In this document: in pieces, positions 17,693 to 26,312 of the stretch | Layout of the letters: each line of letters begins with the position of its first letter | Position numbering within the stretch: position 1 is the first letter of the stretch | Assembly: GCF_003293595.1 (NCBI RefSeq) | Contig: NZ_CP022162.1 | Span: 2,649,799 to 2,713,798 of the forward strand | DNA: 64,000 bases | Source: Microbacterium sp. PM5 | GTDB taxonomy: Bacteria > Actinomycetota > Actinomycetes > Actinomycetales > Microbacteriaceae | Reading direction: 5' to 3' | Program-made: the position numbers and the translations under genes | The notes under the pieces: model-generated | Told to the model about the DNA's origin: nothing | Database searches by the model: none | The model's input: only the letters and a program-made list of their open reading frames with translations

Positions 17693-18052
17693 ATGCGAAC
17701 GAGGATGATCGCACGCGTCGTCGTCGGTGCGTGCCTCGTCGTCGCCGCGGGCCTCGGCCCTATCGACATCGCGCGCGCGGCGGACGACGACTCGTCGGGC
17801 ACGTCGCCGTCGAACGCGCAGATGGTGATCGCCGTCGTCGTTCCGCCGCATGAGCGCGGGCCCGCGACGCCTGCGCCCGCGCCCTCCACCGTTGCGGGCG
17901 GCCCGGACGACGGTGCCGTTGACGAGCGGGCGCCCGATGGTCGGCTCGCGCCGACGGGCGACCAGCTCACCGGCGCGCTCGTGTTCGCCGCCGCCGCTGC
18001 CGCGCTGATCGGCGGCGGCGCTCTTCTTCGTCGCCGCGCCGCGCGCGACTGA
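17693..18052 (+). CDS. Small secreted protein with LAXTG sortase signal
   Basis: A 119-residue exported protein. It has a signal peptide (MRTRMIARVVVGACLVVAAGL, cleavage near ARA), a Pro/Ala/Gly/Asp-rich middle and a C-terminal wall-sorting signal: LAPTG at about residues 85-89, a hydrophobic run 'ALVFAAAAAALIGGGALL' and the basic tail RRRAARD. LAXTG is the pentapeptide preferred by class E sortases of high-GC actinobacteria. ATG at 17693 is preceded by AGGAGAG, and TAGCGT at 17643-17648 is a possible -10. No recognisable domain. It converges on a DUF916-like membrane protein, suggesting a cell-surface module. Confidence 0.72.
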   Translation: MRTRMIARVVVGACLVVAAGLGPIDIARAADDDSSGTSPSNAQMVIAVVVPPHERGPATPAPAPSTVAGGPDDGAVDERAPDGRLAPTGDQLTGALVFAAAAAALIGGGALLRRRAARD

Positions 18053-18075
18053 AGCGCGTACGACGCGCTCCCGCC

Positions 18076-19239
18076 TCAGGCGCGCTCGTCGGAGACCGTG
18101 CGCAGCGTGGTCGTGCTCGGCGTCGCGCCGACGACCACGTCGCCGGCCGTGTCGTCGGGTGCGGGGGCCGGCTGGGCGCTCGCGAGGGCGTCGGCGACGG
18201 CGCGGGCGACCCGCTCATCCTCGTTGCGGCGTCGTGTCGCGCCGGCGCGGCGTCGCCACCACAGCGCGGCCGCGACGAGCGCGATCGCGATCATCGCGAT
18301 GATCAGCAGCAGCCACGGCACGGCGAAGCCGATCGCCTGCGTCGTGACCGGGGTGAGCCCCGTGGTGGATCCCGACGCGTCGACCACGATGGGGGTGATC
18401 GTCGCCGAGCCGATCAGGGCGAGCATGCCGGCGACGCCGGGCACCGTGATCTGCACGTCGCGCGTCTCACCGGGAAGGATCTGCACCTCGGGGGCGACGT
18501 CGCCGGCATCGGTGGGAAACCAGCCGAAGGGCCCTGCGATCGTCGCGCTCTGCTGCGCGCCCATCGTCGTGTTGCCGGTGTTGTGCAGCGTGTAGCTGAG
18601 CGTGGCGGCGCCCGTGTCGAGCGACCACGTGCCACCCCAGGTCACCTGCGGGTTCTCGATCGCGAGCGAGGGTGCGAGTGCGCCCGAGACGCGCAGGCCG
18701 ATGCGGATGCCGAGGCGGCGGTCGACCGAGATGCCCTGGTCGGCCGAGGAGCCCAGCGAGGTCACGATGCCCCCGACGTAGTCGCCGGGGGTCGCCGACG
18801 TGGGAACGGACACCACGAAGGGCACCGTCGTGGATGCGTTCGGCGCGACGGTGACGGTGGCCGCCGCCGCGCGTGTCCAGGCGCCGATGCCGGTGGAACT
18901 CTCCGCGGGCGTGAGCAGGTCGAGCTGCCCGCCGGCACCGGTGTAGCCGTCGGCCGCGTACACCGCGAGCTGCAGTGCTGCCGAGCCGTGATTGCTGATG
19001 ACGAGCGCGTCGCCGACGCTCTGGCCGGGATCGACCGCATACGTGTAGGACGTCCGCTCCGCGCCGAAACCGTTCGACTCCGTGCGCACCGACCACGTCA
19101 CGTCGTCCGCGCTTCCGGCGTCGTCGGCGGCGGCGCGGGCGGATGCCGCGGGAAGCGCGAGGGGCCACAGCAGCGCCACCGCGGCGAGGGCCACGGCGGT
19201 CAGCGCGGAGCCGCGACGGAGTCGGAGAGAACGGAGCAT
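18076..19239 (-). CDS. DUF916/WxL-type peptidoglycan-domain membrane protein
   Basis: A 387-residue surface protein with a signal peptide (to about residue 36, ASARAAA). Two Ig-like beta domains follow, carrying 'TYAVDPGQSVGDALVISNHGSAALQLAVYAADGY' and 'GGIVTSLGSSADQGISVDRRLGIRIGLRVSG'. A C-terminal membrane helix ('PWLLLIIAMIAIALVAAALWW') is followed by RRR and a ~60-residue cytoplasmic tail. This matches the DUF916 (WxL-interacting, peptidoglycan-binding) architecture common in Gram-positive surface clusters. GAAGGA lies upstream of the ATG. It is downstream of a metallophosphatase gene on the same strand but separated by a palindrome. Confidence 0.8.
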   Translation of the reverse strand: MLRSLRLRRGSALTAVALAAVALLWPLALPAASARAAADDAGSADDVTWSVRTESNGFGAERTSYTYAVDPGQSVGDALVISNHGSAALQLAVYAADGYTGAGGQLDLLTPAESSTGIGAWTRAAAATVTVAPNASTTVPFVVSVPTSATPGDYVGGIVTSLGSSADQGISVDRRLGIRIGLRVSGALAPSLAIENPQVTWGGTWSLDTGAATLSYTLHNTGNTTMGAQQSATIAGPFGWFPTDAGDVAPEVQILPGETRDVQITVPGVAGMLALIGSATITPIVVDASGSTTGLTPVTTQAIGFAVPWLLLIIAMIAIALVAAALWWRRRAGATRRRNEDERVARAVADALASAQPAPAPDDTAGDVVVGATPSTTTLRTVSDERA

Positions 19240-19281
19240 CGGATTCCTTCGGAGGACGGGAGACGGGTGAGGCGCGAAAGG

Positions 19282-19301
19282 GGTGCGTCCCGGGACGCAC
19301 C
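19282..19301. terminator. Perfect 20-bp palindrome, probable terminator
   Basis: GGTGCGTCCCGGGACGCACC lies 60 bp after the metallophosphatase stop and 43 bp before the DUF916 start. A second partial copy of the GCGTCCCGGG half follows at about 19318. There is no T run. Confidence 0.45.
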
Positions 19302-19360
19302 GACCGGGTGGGTCGACGCGTCCCGGGTCGCGGGACGAGCTGTTCAGTTGTCGGTGATCA

Positions 19361-21346
19361 TCAGTTGCTGATCGCGGTGAGGGTGAGGGTGCCGCGGTAG
19401 CTGCCCTTGTCGACCTCGACCGGGATCTTCAGATCCAGGTCGGAGCCGAGCACGGCGGTGCCGCGGTCGTGGCCCTGGGCCGCCGAGCCGAGTGCCCGCG
19501 AGTCGGACAGGCCGGTGCCGCCGTCGTAGCCCGAGCCGACCGGCGCACCCGCGACCGCGCCGCCGCCGGCGGCGACGATCTTCGGGGTCCAGCCGAGGTA
19601 CTTTCCGGAGAACGACTTGCTGCCGTCGGTGAAGTCGCCGACCTTCGCTGCGATCGACCAGGGGGCCACGGCGCGGCGGGTGTCGGTCACCGTGATCGGG
19701 TTGATCTGACCGGTCGCCTCGAAGTAGCTGTTGTTCTTCTCGGTGGCCGTGCCGAGGTCGACGAGGCCGTTGTGGCCGTTGATGGTCCAGCCGAACTCAC
19801 CGGGAGCGGCGTCGGGCACATCGACCTGGATGTCCTGGCCGTCGCCGTGGTTGGGGTGGATGGTGACCTCGTCCTGGACGGAGCCGACCGGAAGGGCGGC
19901 CTGCGTGCCGTTCGCGGGGCCGCACCAGACGACCTTGCGCAGCTCGACCGCGGCGTTCGGCGCGTCGCACGTGCCGGAGCGCACGTTCTGGACGACGAGG
20001 GCGTCCTTCTGCACCTGCACCTTGACGAAGGTGCGCACGTGCTCCTGGTTCTGCACCGAGTTGTACCAGTAGTTCGACGGGTTCAGCGGGTCGGCGCCGT
20101 TGCCCTCGTCCTGCGTCTTGTCGCCGGGGACGGGCGTGGTCAGGTCGTAGTACTTCGAGCCGGATGCCGAGTTCGCCGTGACGTAGACGACACCGCCCGG
20201 GCCCTCGAAGACCTCGTTCTGGCCGGGCTTCTCGTCGGCGTTCGCCTTCTGCCCGTTCTTGATCTCGTACGAGCGCGAGTAGCTGTGGTCGTGGCCCTGG
20301 AGCACGAGGTCGACACCGAGCTGGGAGAACGTCGTCGGGAAGTCGACGCGGCGCACCTTGTTGTCGGCATCCTGCGCGTGGTCGGCGGGGGAGTAGATGG
20401 CGTGGTGGTAGACGAGCACCGTGTACTTGGCCTGTGCGCCGTGGGCGTTGATGACGTCGGTCACGTACTGGATGTGCGCGGCGTCACCGCCACCGCCGGA
20501 CGAGGTCTTGTAGCTGTTCGAGTTGAGGTCGATGAACAGCACGTCCTTGTGGATGAACCAGTAGTCGCCGCCCGACGAGTTGGAGGTCGGGTCGCCGTTG
20601 ACGTAGTACTGGCCGGAGCGGTCGGTGTTGGGCGTGAAGAAGTGCTGCTCGTAGGCCTTGCCGCCCACGTCGTGGTTTCCGATGGTGGCGACCCACGGGT
20701 AGCTGCGCAGTTGCGCGGGGGCGAGGAAGCCGTCCCACTGCGCCTCGGTGTTGGCCTTGTCGACCTGGTCGCCGCCCGACACGAGCAGCTCGGCGTCGGG
20801 GTTGGACTGCAGCGAGACGTTGACGGTGTCCACCCACCCGGCGGTGTCCTTCGCCACGTCGCCCGACGAGCCGATCTGCGGGTCGCCGTAGAAGAGGAAG
20901 TCGAAGTCGCCCTCGAAGGAGTGCGTCTGGAACGTCGTCGTGGTCGACCAGGCGCCGTCGGCGCCGACGCGGTACGAGTACTGCGTGTTCTCCTGCAGAC
21001 CCGTGATCGTGGCGTGACGGTTGTAGCCGCCGCTGGTGGAGATGTTGGCGGTGCCGGTGGCCGCGAAGGTGACGGCCGATGCCGGGAACGCGCCGCCGGT
21101 GAGCGAGGCGGTGGGCGCGACCTGGACGACCTGAGCGGTGTCGGCGGAGGAGTACCAGCTCACGATGCGCTGGGTCTCGTCGGCGCCGACGCCGAGGATC
21201 ACGCCGGTGAGCGTGGTCGGGGTGTCGGCGAGGGCGGGAGTCGCGACGACTCCCGCGAAGGCCGTCGCGCACAGCGTGGCGGCGGTGATCCAGGCGATCG
21301 TCCGGCGCGCCGGGCGGGGCGCTCGCGGTTCGGCGGTGTGCGGCAT
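19361..21346 (-). CDS. Secreted metallophosphoesterase with purple acid phosphatase-type N-domain
   Basis: A 661-residue exported enzyme. The start is the ATG at 21346 (MPHTAEPRAPRPARR), just ahead of a signal peptide ending near ALA. An Fn3-like purple-acid-phosphatase N-terminal domain (about 35-130, 'QRIVSWYSSADTAQVVQV') precedes the calcineurin-like domain. Metal ligands are visible in 'FYGDPQIGSSG', 'VSGGDQVDKAN', 'TIGNHDVGG', 'VLVYHHAIYSP' and 'LQGHDHSYSR'. The last ~150 residues are a beta-rich C-terminal domain. It probably releases phosphate from extracellular phosphomonoesters or diesters. A PHO-box-like repeat lies about 90-130 bp upstream, fitting phosphate-starvation control. Confidence 0.9.
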   Translation of the reverse strand: MPHTAEPRAPRPARRTIAWITAATLCATAFAGVVATPALADTPTTLTGVILGVGADETQRIVSWYSSADTAQVVQVAPTASLTGGAFPASAVTFAATGTANISTSGGYNRHATITGLQENTQYSYRVGADGAWSTTTTFQTHSFEGDFDFLFYGDPQIGSSGDVAKDTAGWVDTVNVSLQSNPDAELLVSGGDQVDKANTEAQWDGFLAPAQLRSYPWVATIGNHDVGGKAYEQHFFTPNTDRSGQYYVNGDPTSNSSGGDYWFIHKDVLFIDLNSNSYKTSSGGGGDAAHIQYVTDVINAHGAQAKYTVLVYHHAIYSPADHAQDADNKVRRVDFPTTFSQLGVDLVLQGHDHSYSRSYEIKNGQKANADEKPGQNEVFEGPGGVVYVTANSASGSKYYDLTTPVPGDKTQDEGNGADPLNPSNYWYNSVQNQEHVRTFVKVQVQKDALVVQNVRSGTCDAPNAAVELRKVVWCGPANGTQAALPVGSVQDEVTIHPNHGDGQDIQVDVPDAAPGEFGWTINGHNGLVDLGTATEKNNSYFEATGQINPITVTDTRRAVAPWSIAAKVGDFTDGSKSFSGKYLGWTPKIVAAGGGAVAGAPVGSGYDGGTGLSDSRALGSAAQGHDRGTAVLGSDLDLKIPVEVDKGSYRGTLTLTAISN

Positions 21347-21433
21347 TTTCTGTCCGTTCGTGGGTGGGGGATGCGCGGCAGAGGGCCGGTCGCAGGCGCC
21401 GCGGAGGGCGTCATCTGGACGATCCGCCTCCGC

Positions 21434-21473
21434 GGTGACAGGCCGGTGAACATCACGCCCAGAAGCGGTGACG
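21434..21473 (-). promoter_or_regulatory. PHO-box-like direct repeats upstream of the metallophosphatase
   Basis: On the minus strand GTTCACC (21451-21445), spacer GGCC and TGTCACC (21440-21434) form two 7-bp units spaced 11 bp apart. A third unit (CGTCACC at 21473-21467) is exactly 22 bp from the first. Streptomyces PhoP sites are direct repeats of GTTCACC with 11-bp period. The site lies upstream of an exported phosphatase. Confidence 0.5.
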
Positions 21474-21509
21474 TCCCGGCGAAACTCTGAGGGTTCGCCC
21501 AGAACGAGG

Positions 21510-22736
21510 TCAGTCCCAGCCGAAGACACGCTGGACGAACCAGATGAGCCCGGCGAGGGTCACCGCCACGGCGAGGGCGCCGCTGGCCCACATGGCGACC
21601 CGGGGCGCGCGGCGGCGCAGGACGACCAGGATGGGGAACACGATCGCGATGAGGCCGATCTGCACCGCCTCGATGCCCAGGTTGAACACGAGGAGCGACC
21701 ACAGCAGCGTCCATGACCACGGCTCGTCGATCCCGAGCGCGGAGGCGAAGCCGAGGCCGTGGATGAGTCCGAAGCAGAACACGACGAGCAGGCGCAGCCA
21801 GCCCGCCCGGTCGAGGCCGAGCGGGCCGGAGTCGCGGGTCAGCTCCGTGGCCGCCTCGCCCTTGCGCCACAACCGGAACAGGTACCAGGCGGCGACGACC
21901 GAGATCGACAGGGCGATCGCCGGCTCGATGATGATGCTCGGAAGGCTCACCAGCTTCGTGGCGGCCAGGATGAAGGTCACCGAATGCGCGAGCGTGAACA
22001 CGGTCGCCGCGAGGACGATCTCGCGGAGCTTTCGCGAGCCGGCGATGAGGGCGAGGAGGAACAGGATGTGGTCGATGCCGGTCAGCAGATGCTCCGCGCC
22101 CAGACGGAAGAACTCCACGAACCGGTCCCAGGTGCTCTGCGCCGTGGTGAACTCAGGCGTGGAGGCGTCGAGCGCGGCCGAGCCCGTGTGCAGGTCGATG
22201 TCGTAGGTGAGGATCGTCTTGGTCCCCGTGACGTAGCCCTCCTCGTCGGCGAACAGGGTGCTGCGCACGATGTGCGCCTCTCCGGCCGGGCAGGTGAGGG
22301 TGCGGGGGATGACGACGTAGGGAACACCCTCCTGCACCGTCATCGATACGGTGTCCAGGGGGCTGAGCGTGCAGCCGGCGGCATCGCCGCCGCTGGTGCG
22401 GATCGTGAACCGCTCGTCGAGGTAGCGGGAGACCGTGTCGCGATGATCCGTGACCGCCTGCGCCATCGCGGTGTCGTCCCGGGCGTCGAAGGCGGCGGTG
22501 CCCGAACGGAAGAACGCGTCGTCGTGCTGCGTGTCGGCTGCGGAGACCACGAGGAGGTCGTACTCCAGCTGCAGGGTCGCGACGGTTCGTCCCTGCTCGT
22601 CGCGGGAGAGGTCGGCGAACACGACCGAGCTGAAGCCGTGCGCGAGGGCGGCGGATGCCGAGGCCAAGGGGGAGAGGGCGGCGATCGCGACGGCGAGCAG
22701 GAGCACGGCGCGGAGGGAACGACGGTGAAGGGTCAC
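21510..22736 (-). CDS. HupE/UreJ family membrane protein
   Basis: A 408-residue protein with a GTG start. A signal peptide (to about residue 32) is followed by a ~180-residue extracytoplasmic domain with two cysteines ('AAGCTLS', 'TLTCPAG'), then six membrane helices. The first and fourth helices carry His motifs, 'HLLTGIDHILFLLALIA' and 'GLIHGLGFASAL', characteristic of the HupE/UreJ_2 family. Members are proposed metal (nickel/cobalt) transporters, though the long-ectodomain branch is uncharacterised. It is divergent from a lipoprotein gene, with an inverted repeat between them. Confidence 0.85.
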   Translation of the reverse strand: MTLHRRSLRAVLLLAVAIAALSPLASASAALAHGFSSVVFADLSRDEQGRTVATLQLEYDLLVVSAADTQHDDAFFRSGTAAFDARDDTAMAQAVTDHRDTVSRYLDERFTIRTSGGDAAGCTLSPLDTVSMTVQEGVPYVVIPRTLTCPAGEAHIVRSTLFADEEGYVTGTKTILTYDIDLHTGSAALDASTPEFTTAQSTWDRFVEFFRLGAEHLLTGIDHILFLLALIAGSRKLREIVLAATVFTLAHSVTFILAATKLVSLPSIIIEPAIALSISVVAAWYLFRLWRKGEAATELTRDSGPLGLDRAGWLRLLVVFCFGLIHGLGFASALGIDEPWSWTLLWSLLVFNLGIEAVQIGLIAIVFPILVVLRRRAPRVAMWASGALAVAVTLAGLIWFVQRVFGWD

Positions 22737-22767
22737 GGCGTGAGCGTGCGCGTCGTCGGTGAACGGG

Positions 22768-22787
22768 GATTGACTCGCGCGTCAATC
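22768..22787. promoter_or_regulatory. Inverted repeat in the hupE / lipoprotein divergent promoter region
   Basis: GATTGAC, 6-nt spacer TCGCGC, GTCAATC. The left arm contains TTGACT, a good -35 for the rightward lipoprotein gene. Likely a repressor site. Confidence 0.4.
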
Positions 22788-22847
22788 TTCGAGGAACGAC
22801 GGTCGCCGCCTACCGCCGCCGCGGACCCGCGACGCGATGCTGGAGGA

Positions 22848-23516
22848 GTGCGTGTCGCCCGCTCCCGTCTCCCCACCGCCGCCGTCGTCGTCGCGGCGGT
22901 GATCGCTGCGGCATCCCTCAGCGGGTGCGCCGCGGACTGGAACGCGCCCCACCCCGCGCCCACCTTGATCGCCGCCGCGGACCCCGGCTTCCTTCCGGCG
23001 ACCCCGCTGGCGCCGGCGGCGACCATGACCCCGAGTCCGGGCTCGTGGGTCGGCGCGCGCCCGGCGGCGGGACTGCGCGTGGTGCTGCTCACGGCCGGCG
23101 ACGAGGCGGCGACCGTGACGATGACCGACGCGGTACGCACCTGGGCGCGCGAGGTGGGTGCCGACCTGCGCGAGGTGCGGGCCGGGGCCGATCCGATTCC
23201 CGCGATCACGCAGGCCATCGACATGCACGCCGATGTCGTCATGTCGACGGGTGACGCCCTCGTGGACCCCCTCGCGATCGTCACCGCGAGCCACCTCGAC
23301 CAACCGTTCCTCGTCCTGGGCGGCGAACTGGCCGAGCCGACCCAGAACGTGCTGGCCGTCGACTGGGCCGGAGCCGGCTTCCGCGGCGAGGATCTCGGTC
23401 AGGCCGCCCACCACGATCCGGCGAGCTTCACGCCCGAGCGCTGCCGCAACGCCGTCGCTGCCGGGGTCGCCGCGCTGCTCAGCGGACAGAACGGCGTCGT
23501 CGTCTGGATCCCCTGA
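22848..23516 (+). CDS. Lipoprotein resembling a BMP-family substrate-binding domain
   Basis: A 222-residue protein with a hydrophobic leader and lipobox LSGC. A Pro/Ala/Thr linker is followed by one alpha/beta lobe ('LRVVLLTAGDEAATVTMTDAVRTWAREVGADL', 'AITQAIDMHADVVMSTGDALVDP', 'PFLVLGGELAEPTQNVLAVDWAGAGFRGEDLG'). This resembles one half of the BMP/PnrA nucleoside-binding fold, much shorter than the usual ~330 residues. The GTG start is uncertain: GGAGGA ends at the start codon itself, so translation may begin elsewhere. No ABC partner is adjacent. A role in binding a small ligand at the membrane is only inferred. Confidence 0.6.
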   Translation: MRVARSRLPTAAVVVAAVIAAASLSGCAADWNAPHPAPTLIAAADPGFLPATPLAPAATMTPSPGSWVGARPAAGLRVVLLTAGDEAATVTMTDAVRTWAREVGADLREVRAGADPIPAITQAIDMHADVVMSTGDALVDPLAIVTASHLDQPFLVLGGELAEPTQNVLAVDWAGAGFRGEDLGQAAHHDPASFTPERCRNAVAAGVAALLSGQNGVVVWIP

Positions 23517-23525
23517 CGCCCCGGG

Positions 23526-24689
23526 TCAGGCGTCGGCGATCGCCTCGCGGCGGTGCGGGCGCGCCCACCGCGCGGGGGTGTGCGGTCCGTCCCACACCTG
23601 CACGATGCCCCACGCGACCGCGGTGATCGGCACGGCGAGCACGGCCCCGACGATGCCGCCAAGCACGGTGCCGGCGGTCAGAGCGATGAGGATGACGAAG
23701 GCGTGCAGCTGCATGGAGCGTCCCATGAGCACCGGCTGCAGCAGGTTGCCCTCGAGCTGGTTGACGAGCACGACCACGCCCACCACGAGCAGGGCCACGA
23801 CCCACCCGTTGGCCACGAGCGCGACCAACGCGGCGAGGATGCCGGCGAGGGTCGCCCCGACGATGGGGATGAACGCGAGCAGGAACACCAGCACCGCCAG
23901 CGGCAGCGCCAGCGGCACCTGCAGGATCAGCAGGCCGATCAGGATGCCGACGGCATCCACGGCGGCGACGGTCGCCGTACCGCGCACGTACGAGCCGAGC
24001 ACCGTCACCGTCTTGTCGCCGACGCGCAGGGCCCGCTCGTAGGGCTCACCGCGGAACGGCCGCAGCAGGAACGCCCACATCTGCGGGCCGTCCTTGAGGA
24101 AGAAGAAGAGCATCACGATCATCAGCACCAGGCCGGTGATGAAGTTGGCCACGGCGCTGACGCCGGCGAGAGCGCCGCTGCCGAACTGCGCGCTCGTCAC
24201 GAAATCGGTGAGGGCTTTCAGCCACTCGTCGATCTGGGCGTGATCGATCTGGAAGGGCAGGGTGCCCGCCCAGGCCATCAGATCGGTGAAACCGCCCTGT
24301 GCCTGCGTCGCCAGCTCGTCCCACTGGTCGCGCACCGCCCAGACGATCAGCCAGCCCACCGCGGTGAGCACGAGGGCGATGGCGAACAGGGTGATCAGCG
24401 TCGCCACGAGGGAGGGGATGCCGCGCCCGCGCAGCCAGGCCATGAGCGGCGCGAACGCCGAGGCCAGGATCAGCGCGATCACGAGCGGGATCGTCACGAC
24501 GGTCAGCTGGCGGATGCCCCAGATGATCCCCGCGGCGAGGGCCACGACCACGATGATCTGCACCGCCCGGATCGCGAGGGCGCCGAAGGTGTCGGCCCAG
24601 AGGCTCCACGGTCTGCCCACGGCGCGCACGTGGACGCCGTCCGTGCCGTGCTGGTCGATGCGGACGGTGCGGTCGCGGAACAGTCCCAT
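23526..24689 (-). CDS. AI-2E family transporter (UPF0118, PerM-like)
   Basis: A 387-residue membrane protein with about eight hydrophobic segments: two pairs at about residues 30-75, one at 85-115, and a cluster from 200 to 355. 'LLFFFLKDG' and the later 'PIVGATLAGILAALVAL' and 'NQLEGNLLQPVLMGRSMQLH' are diagnostic of the UPF0118 family, which includes TqsA and sodium-proton antiporters. On the minus strand TACGGT ends 6 nt before the ATG, implying a leaderless transcript. It converges on the lipoprotein gene with 9 bp between stops. Confidence 0.9.
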   Translation of the reverse strand: MGLFRDRTVRIDQHGTDGVHVRAVGRPWSLWADTFGALAIRAVQIIVVVALAAGIIWGIRQLTVVTIPLVIALILASAFAPLMAWLRGRGIPSLVATLITLFAIALVLTAVGWLIVWAVRDQWDELATQAQGGFTDLMAWAGTLPFQIDHAQIDEWLKALTDFVTSAQFGSGALAGVSAVANFITGLVLMIVMLFFFLKDGPQMWAFLLRPFRGEPYERALRVGDKTVTVLGSYVRGTATVAAVDAVGILIGLLILQVPLALPLAVLVFLLAFIPIVGATLAGILAALVALVANGWVVALLVVGVVVLVNQLEGNLLQPVLMGRSMQLHAFVILIALTAGTVLGGIVGAVLAVPITAVAWGIVQVWDGPHTPARWARPHRREAIADA

Positions 24690-24695
24690 GCCTCG

Positions 24696-24701
24696 ACCGT
24701 A
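24696..24701 (-). promoter_or_regulatory. -10 box of the AI-2E transporter gene (leaderless)
   Basis: TACGGT on the minus strand, 6 nt before the ATG at 24689. Confidence 0.5.
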
Positions 24702-24725
24702 GACGACGCGTCGCCTCCGCGTCGG

Positions 24726-26048
24726 TCACCGGGCCGGACGCGACCACTCCCGCTCGGTGAGCACGCGCGCCACGGTCAGGCCGATCGCGAGCGCCACGAC
24801 GACGAACAGCGCGGTCGTCGCATTCTGGATCGCCGCCACTGTGTCGCCGCCGATGACGCCGGCGATCGAGCGGTACGCGGCTGCCCCCGGAACCATGATG
24901 AGAACGGCCGGTACGGTCAGGGTCACGCGCGCGGCGCGCAGCCGGTCGCCGAACAGGTAGGCGCCCAGGCCCACGGCGAGGGCAGCGGCAGCGGCGGCGA
25001 CGGCGGGATTGACGTGGGCGTCGACGAGCGCCAGGCGCCCGACGTTCGCCACGGCGCCCAGGCTCGATGCGGTCAGCGCGATCGCCCACGGCGTGCCGAA
25101 CAGCAGGGCGAAGCCGAGCACGCCGACGAAGCCCGCGGCGAGTCGGACGAGCGACAGGAGAGGCTCGGCGAACTCGGGCGCGGCGACCTGGGTCACGGTC
25201 GCGTCGAAGACGGTCGCGACTCCCCAGACGGCGGTGCCCGTCGCCAGCAGCACCAGGACGGCATAGGTGACCCGGGCGATGCCGGCGTTCAGATCGAGGC
25301 GGGCGAGGTCGAGGGCGCCGGTCACGAGCGGGAAGCCGGGAACGAGGTAGAGCACAGCGCTGGTCAGTGCCGCGTCGTGCTGCCCGCCGGGCACGCCGAA
25401 GGCGACGAACACCTGCGCGGCGGCGAGGTAGACGAGCAGCGCCGTCATCGCCGAGGCGAACACGAGCAGGAACTCGTTCGTCCGGAGGCGATGGATGAGC
25501 ATCCGCACCCACTGACCGGCCGCGGCGGCGATCCCGACGGCGACGAACTCCTGCCACCCGCCGTTGTTCAGCAGCGCGAAGGCTGCACACGCCAGCGCCG
25601 CCGCGAGCACGCGCGTCAGATCCGAGTAGCGCCGCGGCATGCGCTCGATCTCACGCAGCGCCCCCTGCAGCTGTACCGGGGTCGTCCCCGGTTGCAGACG
25701 CGCCGTCAGCCGTTTGAGCGCCGTCATGCGGTCGGCGTCGACGGTCGGACGGGGAACCTCCGCCACGCGCGTGCGAAACATCTGACCGCGCCCGGCCGTG
25801 AGCACGATGTCGGTCATGCCCACCCGGCAGTGCACGTCGTCGATGCCGACAGCCTCGGCGGTACGCACCATGCTGTCGCGTACCCGCGCGGACGACGCGC
25901 CCGCGCCGAGCATGAGCGAGCCCAGCCGCAGCACCGCGTCGGTACGCGCGATGAACTGCACCGGTTCGAGTGCGAGCTCCTGCGTCACCGTGGGTTCCGA
26001 GGGCTCGGACGGCGCAGCGGACGGCTCGTCGGGCGGGGCGGGGACCAT
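24726..26048 (-). CDS. Threonine/serine exporter family protein (ThrE-like)
   Basis: A 440-residue protein. A soluble ThrE N-terminal domain (about 30-155) contains 'LRLGSLMLGAGASSARVRDSMVRTAEAVGI' and 'LTARLQPGTTPVQL'. About ten hydrophobic segments follow, including 'YLVPGFPLVTGALDLARLDLNAGIAR' and the C-terminal half 'PAVLIMVPGAAAYRSI'. This is the fused ThrE/DUF3815 form found in Corynebacteriales and Micrococcales, which exports threonine and serine. The start is the ATG at 26048 with GAGGA eight bases upstream. A longer frame to 26102 is possible but has a basic, non-native-looking N-terminus. Confidence 0.88.
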   Translation of the reverse strand: MVPAPPDEPSAAPSEPSEPTVTQELALEPVQFIARTDAVLRLGSLMLGAGASSARVRDSMVRTAEAVGIDDVHCRVGMTDIVLTAGRGQMFRTRVAEVPRPTVDADRMTALKRLTARLQPGTTPVQLQGALREIERMPRRYSDLTRVLAAALACAAFALLNNGGWQEFVAVGIAAAAGQWVRMLIHRLRTNEFLLVFASAMTALLVYLAAAQVFVAFGVPGGQHDAALTSAVLYLVPGFPLVTGALDLARLDLNAGIARVTYAVLVLLATGTAVWGVATVFDATVTQVAAPEFAEPLLSLVRLAAGFVGVLGFALLFGTPWAIALTASSLGAVANVGRLALVDAHVNPAVAAAAAALAVGLGAYLFGDRLRAARVTLTVPAVLIMVPGAAAYRSIAGVIGGDTVAAIQNATTALFVVVALAIGLTVARVLTEREWSRPAR

Positions 26049-26312
26049 GGTCCGATCCTCGCACCGGCGCCGCCGCAGGGCGAGGATCGCGAGCCGGAAC
26101 AACGGATGCCGATATTCACGGTCGCCGACCGATCAGCGGTCCTTCGCGCGCCCGTAGGCTCGGCATCACGGAGGAGGGGAGAGCGCCCCTCACCATCCGC
26201 ACCAACGGATCGCATGTCCGGCCGCCGGAACCCGGCGCCGATGCGAGCGTGGGCGGGAGAGCCGGATCCGGCCCGTGCGGTGCTGCGCGGGTCGGATCCG
26301 TGCGCCGAGGTT

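Noticed and set aside
26049..26312. Possible small gene or RNA after an orphan TAGGCT box at about 26153 and GGAGGAGGGG
   Set aside because: No start codon follows the purine-rich stretch at a workable distance, and I see no convincing hairpin. I see nothing else in this 264-base gap.
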